A stretch of 32,784 nucleotides of DNA, from the NCBI GenBank assembly GCA_010015745.1, contig ML978359.1, positions 1 through 32,784 on the forward strand, written 5' to 3'. Shown here one piece after another: positions 31,467-32,784 of the stretch (position 1 is the first letter of the stretch; every line of letters begins with the position of its first letter). A program made the position numbers and the translations under genes. This DNA is from Setomelanomma holmii (taxonomy: Eukaryota; Ascomycota; Dothideomycetes; Pleosporales; Phaeosphaeriaceae). The notes beneath the pieces were generated by a model that saw only the letters and a program-made list of their open reading frames with translations, made no database searches and was not told the origin of the DNA.

Positions 31467-31498
31467 CACCACCATCCCGTCAACACCACCATCCCGTC
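31467..31498. repeat. Short direct repeat, 15 bp, two copies
   Basis: CACCACCATCCCGTC occurs at 31467-31481 and again at 31484-31498, a 17-bp period. It lies between the transcription-factor stop and the transposase start and may sit near the left end of the transposon. Confidence 0.6.
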
Positions 31499-31540
31499 TG
31501 CCCCACCAAAACCAGCGCATTACTCTACGCGTCAACCACT

Positions 31541-32784
31541 ATGGCTCCACGACAACAGCCTCGATCACCTCAAAGAGAAGGCAGGCTTCTTCTTGCCTCT
31601 CAGGCCTATCAAAATCAACGCGTCAAAAGCCAGTACAGACTTGCGCAGCTATGCTGTGTTCCCTGCACAACTCTCCGAGACCGCCTCTCAGGTGTACGTC
31701 CTAAGGCTGTCGCCCACGTCCAACAACGTAAGCTACAGTCTACAGAGGAGCAGTCACTCATTCACTGGATCTTAGAGCTTGACTGACAAGGATTTCTGCC
31801 CCATATCATCGACGTACGATGAATGGCAGACGTTCTGCTTGCTGCTTGCTGCCAAGATCCTCCTCCGCATCCTATTGGCAAGAACTGGGTGACACGCTTT
31901 GTCAAGAACCAGCCAGAACTCCAGACAAAGTGGAACAGGAAGTTCCACTCACAAAGGGCAAGATGTGAAGATCCTGTCAGGATCAGCGCGTGGTTTAAGC
32001 TTGTAGAGGATACACGTCAGACGTGGGGCATCCTCCTAGAGGACGAGTACAACTTTGACAAGACTGGGTTCATGATGGGAGTTGCTGCAACGTCAATGGT
32101 TGTCACTAGCTCTGACACAATAGGCCAAGCTACTGTCGTTCAGCCAGGCAATCGCAACTGGGTCACGACAATCGAGTGTATTAACGCGTCTGGCTGGTGT
32201 CTTCCACCATTTGTGATCCTGTCTGGGAAGCTCCACCAAGCTAGCTGGTATTGCAACCTACCTGCAGACTGGGCAGTCGCTGTCAGCGACAACGGCTGGA
32301 CGACTGATGAGCTTGTTTTAGCATGGATTAATCACTTTAACAGACTCACAGAGTCGCGTACAACAGGAGCCTACAGACTACTTATCCTTGACGGCCACAG
32401 CAGTCATGCTACACCAGAGTTTGATCAGTACTGCTCTGAGAACAAGATTATTACTCTCTGTATGCCGCCTCATACGTCACACCTACTGCAGCCACTTGAC
32501 GTTGGCCGCTTCTCTCCTCTTAAGACAGCGTACGGACAGCAGGTGTCTGAGATTGCGCGCCAAGGAGTCTTTCACATAGACAAGGAGGAGTTTCTCTACA
32601 TCTACCCACGTATACGTACGTCAGTTCTCTCAGAGCAGAACATCTGGAGTGGTTTCCGAGCGACAGGGCTTATCCCATTCAGTCATGAACGTGTCCTGTC
32701 GTGCCTTACTGTGGTCAGAACGCCGTCTCCACCAGGGACAGTAGATAATATACCAGCTACTTGGACGGCAGAGACTCCACGTAC
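31541..32784 (+). pseudogene. Fot1/pogo-like (Tc1/mariner superfamily) transposase, partial, two stops
   Basis: From ATG 31541 the frame gives a psq-type helix-turn-helix (ASQAYQNQRVKSQYRLAQL, then VPCTTLRDRLSG), then a Tc5-type DNA-binding region (IGKNWVTRFVKNQPEL) and the DDE endonuclease core. The catalytic residues lie in NFDKTGFMMG, LLILDGHSSH and LLQPLDVGRFSPLK, in order DDD. Two in-frame TGA codons interrupt it at 31784-31786 (LD[stop]QGFLPH) and 31820-31822 (DVR[stop]MADVLL). After that the frame is open to the window end, so the C-terminus and right end lie outside. The usual family residue at the first stop is Arg or similar, so CGA to TGA is plausible. The left TIR and TA duplication could not be fixed without the right end. 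It starts 95 bp after the stop of the transcription factor, so the element lies in or near its 3' UTR. Confidence 0.85.

Noticed and set aside
1..32784. CRISPR array, bacterial operon signals, rRNA genes, telomeric repeats
   Set aside because: None present; the window is eukaryotic nuclear DNA with spliceosomal introns.

Overview
This is nuclear DNA of a filamentous ascomycete, most likely a Dothideomycete. The genes carry short introns of 46 to 75 bp with GT...CTAAC/CTGAC...AG signals. The families are fungal: a Zn2Cys6 regulator, a vacuolar subtilisin, a BEACH protein, a BTB expansion, and hAT and Fot1/pogo-like transposons. The organism call is inferred from gene content and style, not from a marker gene.

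Layout. 1-895: no supported gene. 896-1726: single-pass membrane protein with a Cys-containing ectodomain. 2275-12833: tandem cluster of BTB/POZ genes, here called A to F, plus one C-terminal fragment. Each full member has an N-terminal BTB fold, a Cys/His-rich linker that looks metal-binding, and a helical C-terminal domain. Only copy B (3244-4053) is intact as read. A, C, D, E and F carry stops, frameshifts or lost splice sites. Copies A-C have one intron position; D-F have that one and a second. A 3.1 kb hAT transposon (5105-8209) with 8-bp target duplications sits in the last codons of copy C. Its transposase is one continuous frame broken by four stops.

13883-15865 (minus): complete subtilisin-family vacuolar serine protease. 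A shared 0.9 kb upstream region separates it from the divergent 16797-25226 gene, a five-exon BEACH/WD40 protein of 2636 residues ending in a 33-nt exon. 25937-26901: gene for a secreted Cys-containing protein that does not splice cleanly. 27520-28062: small RING-like protein. 28895-31446: five-exon transcription factor with two complete, consecutive Zn2Cys6 clusters. From about 31541 to the window end: Fot1/pogo-like transposase with two in-frame stops, starting 95 bp after the regulator's stop codon.

The window reads as stable single-copy genes (protease, BEACH, regulator) next to a fast-decaying accessory cluster (BTB array and transposons). No CRISPR, rRNA or convincing tRNA gene was seen. 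The most unusual items are the BTB plus Cys/His-linker family and the tandem Zn2Cys6 regulator.
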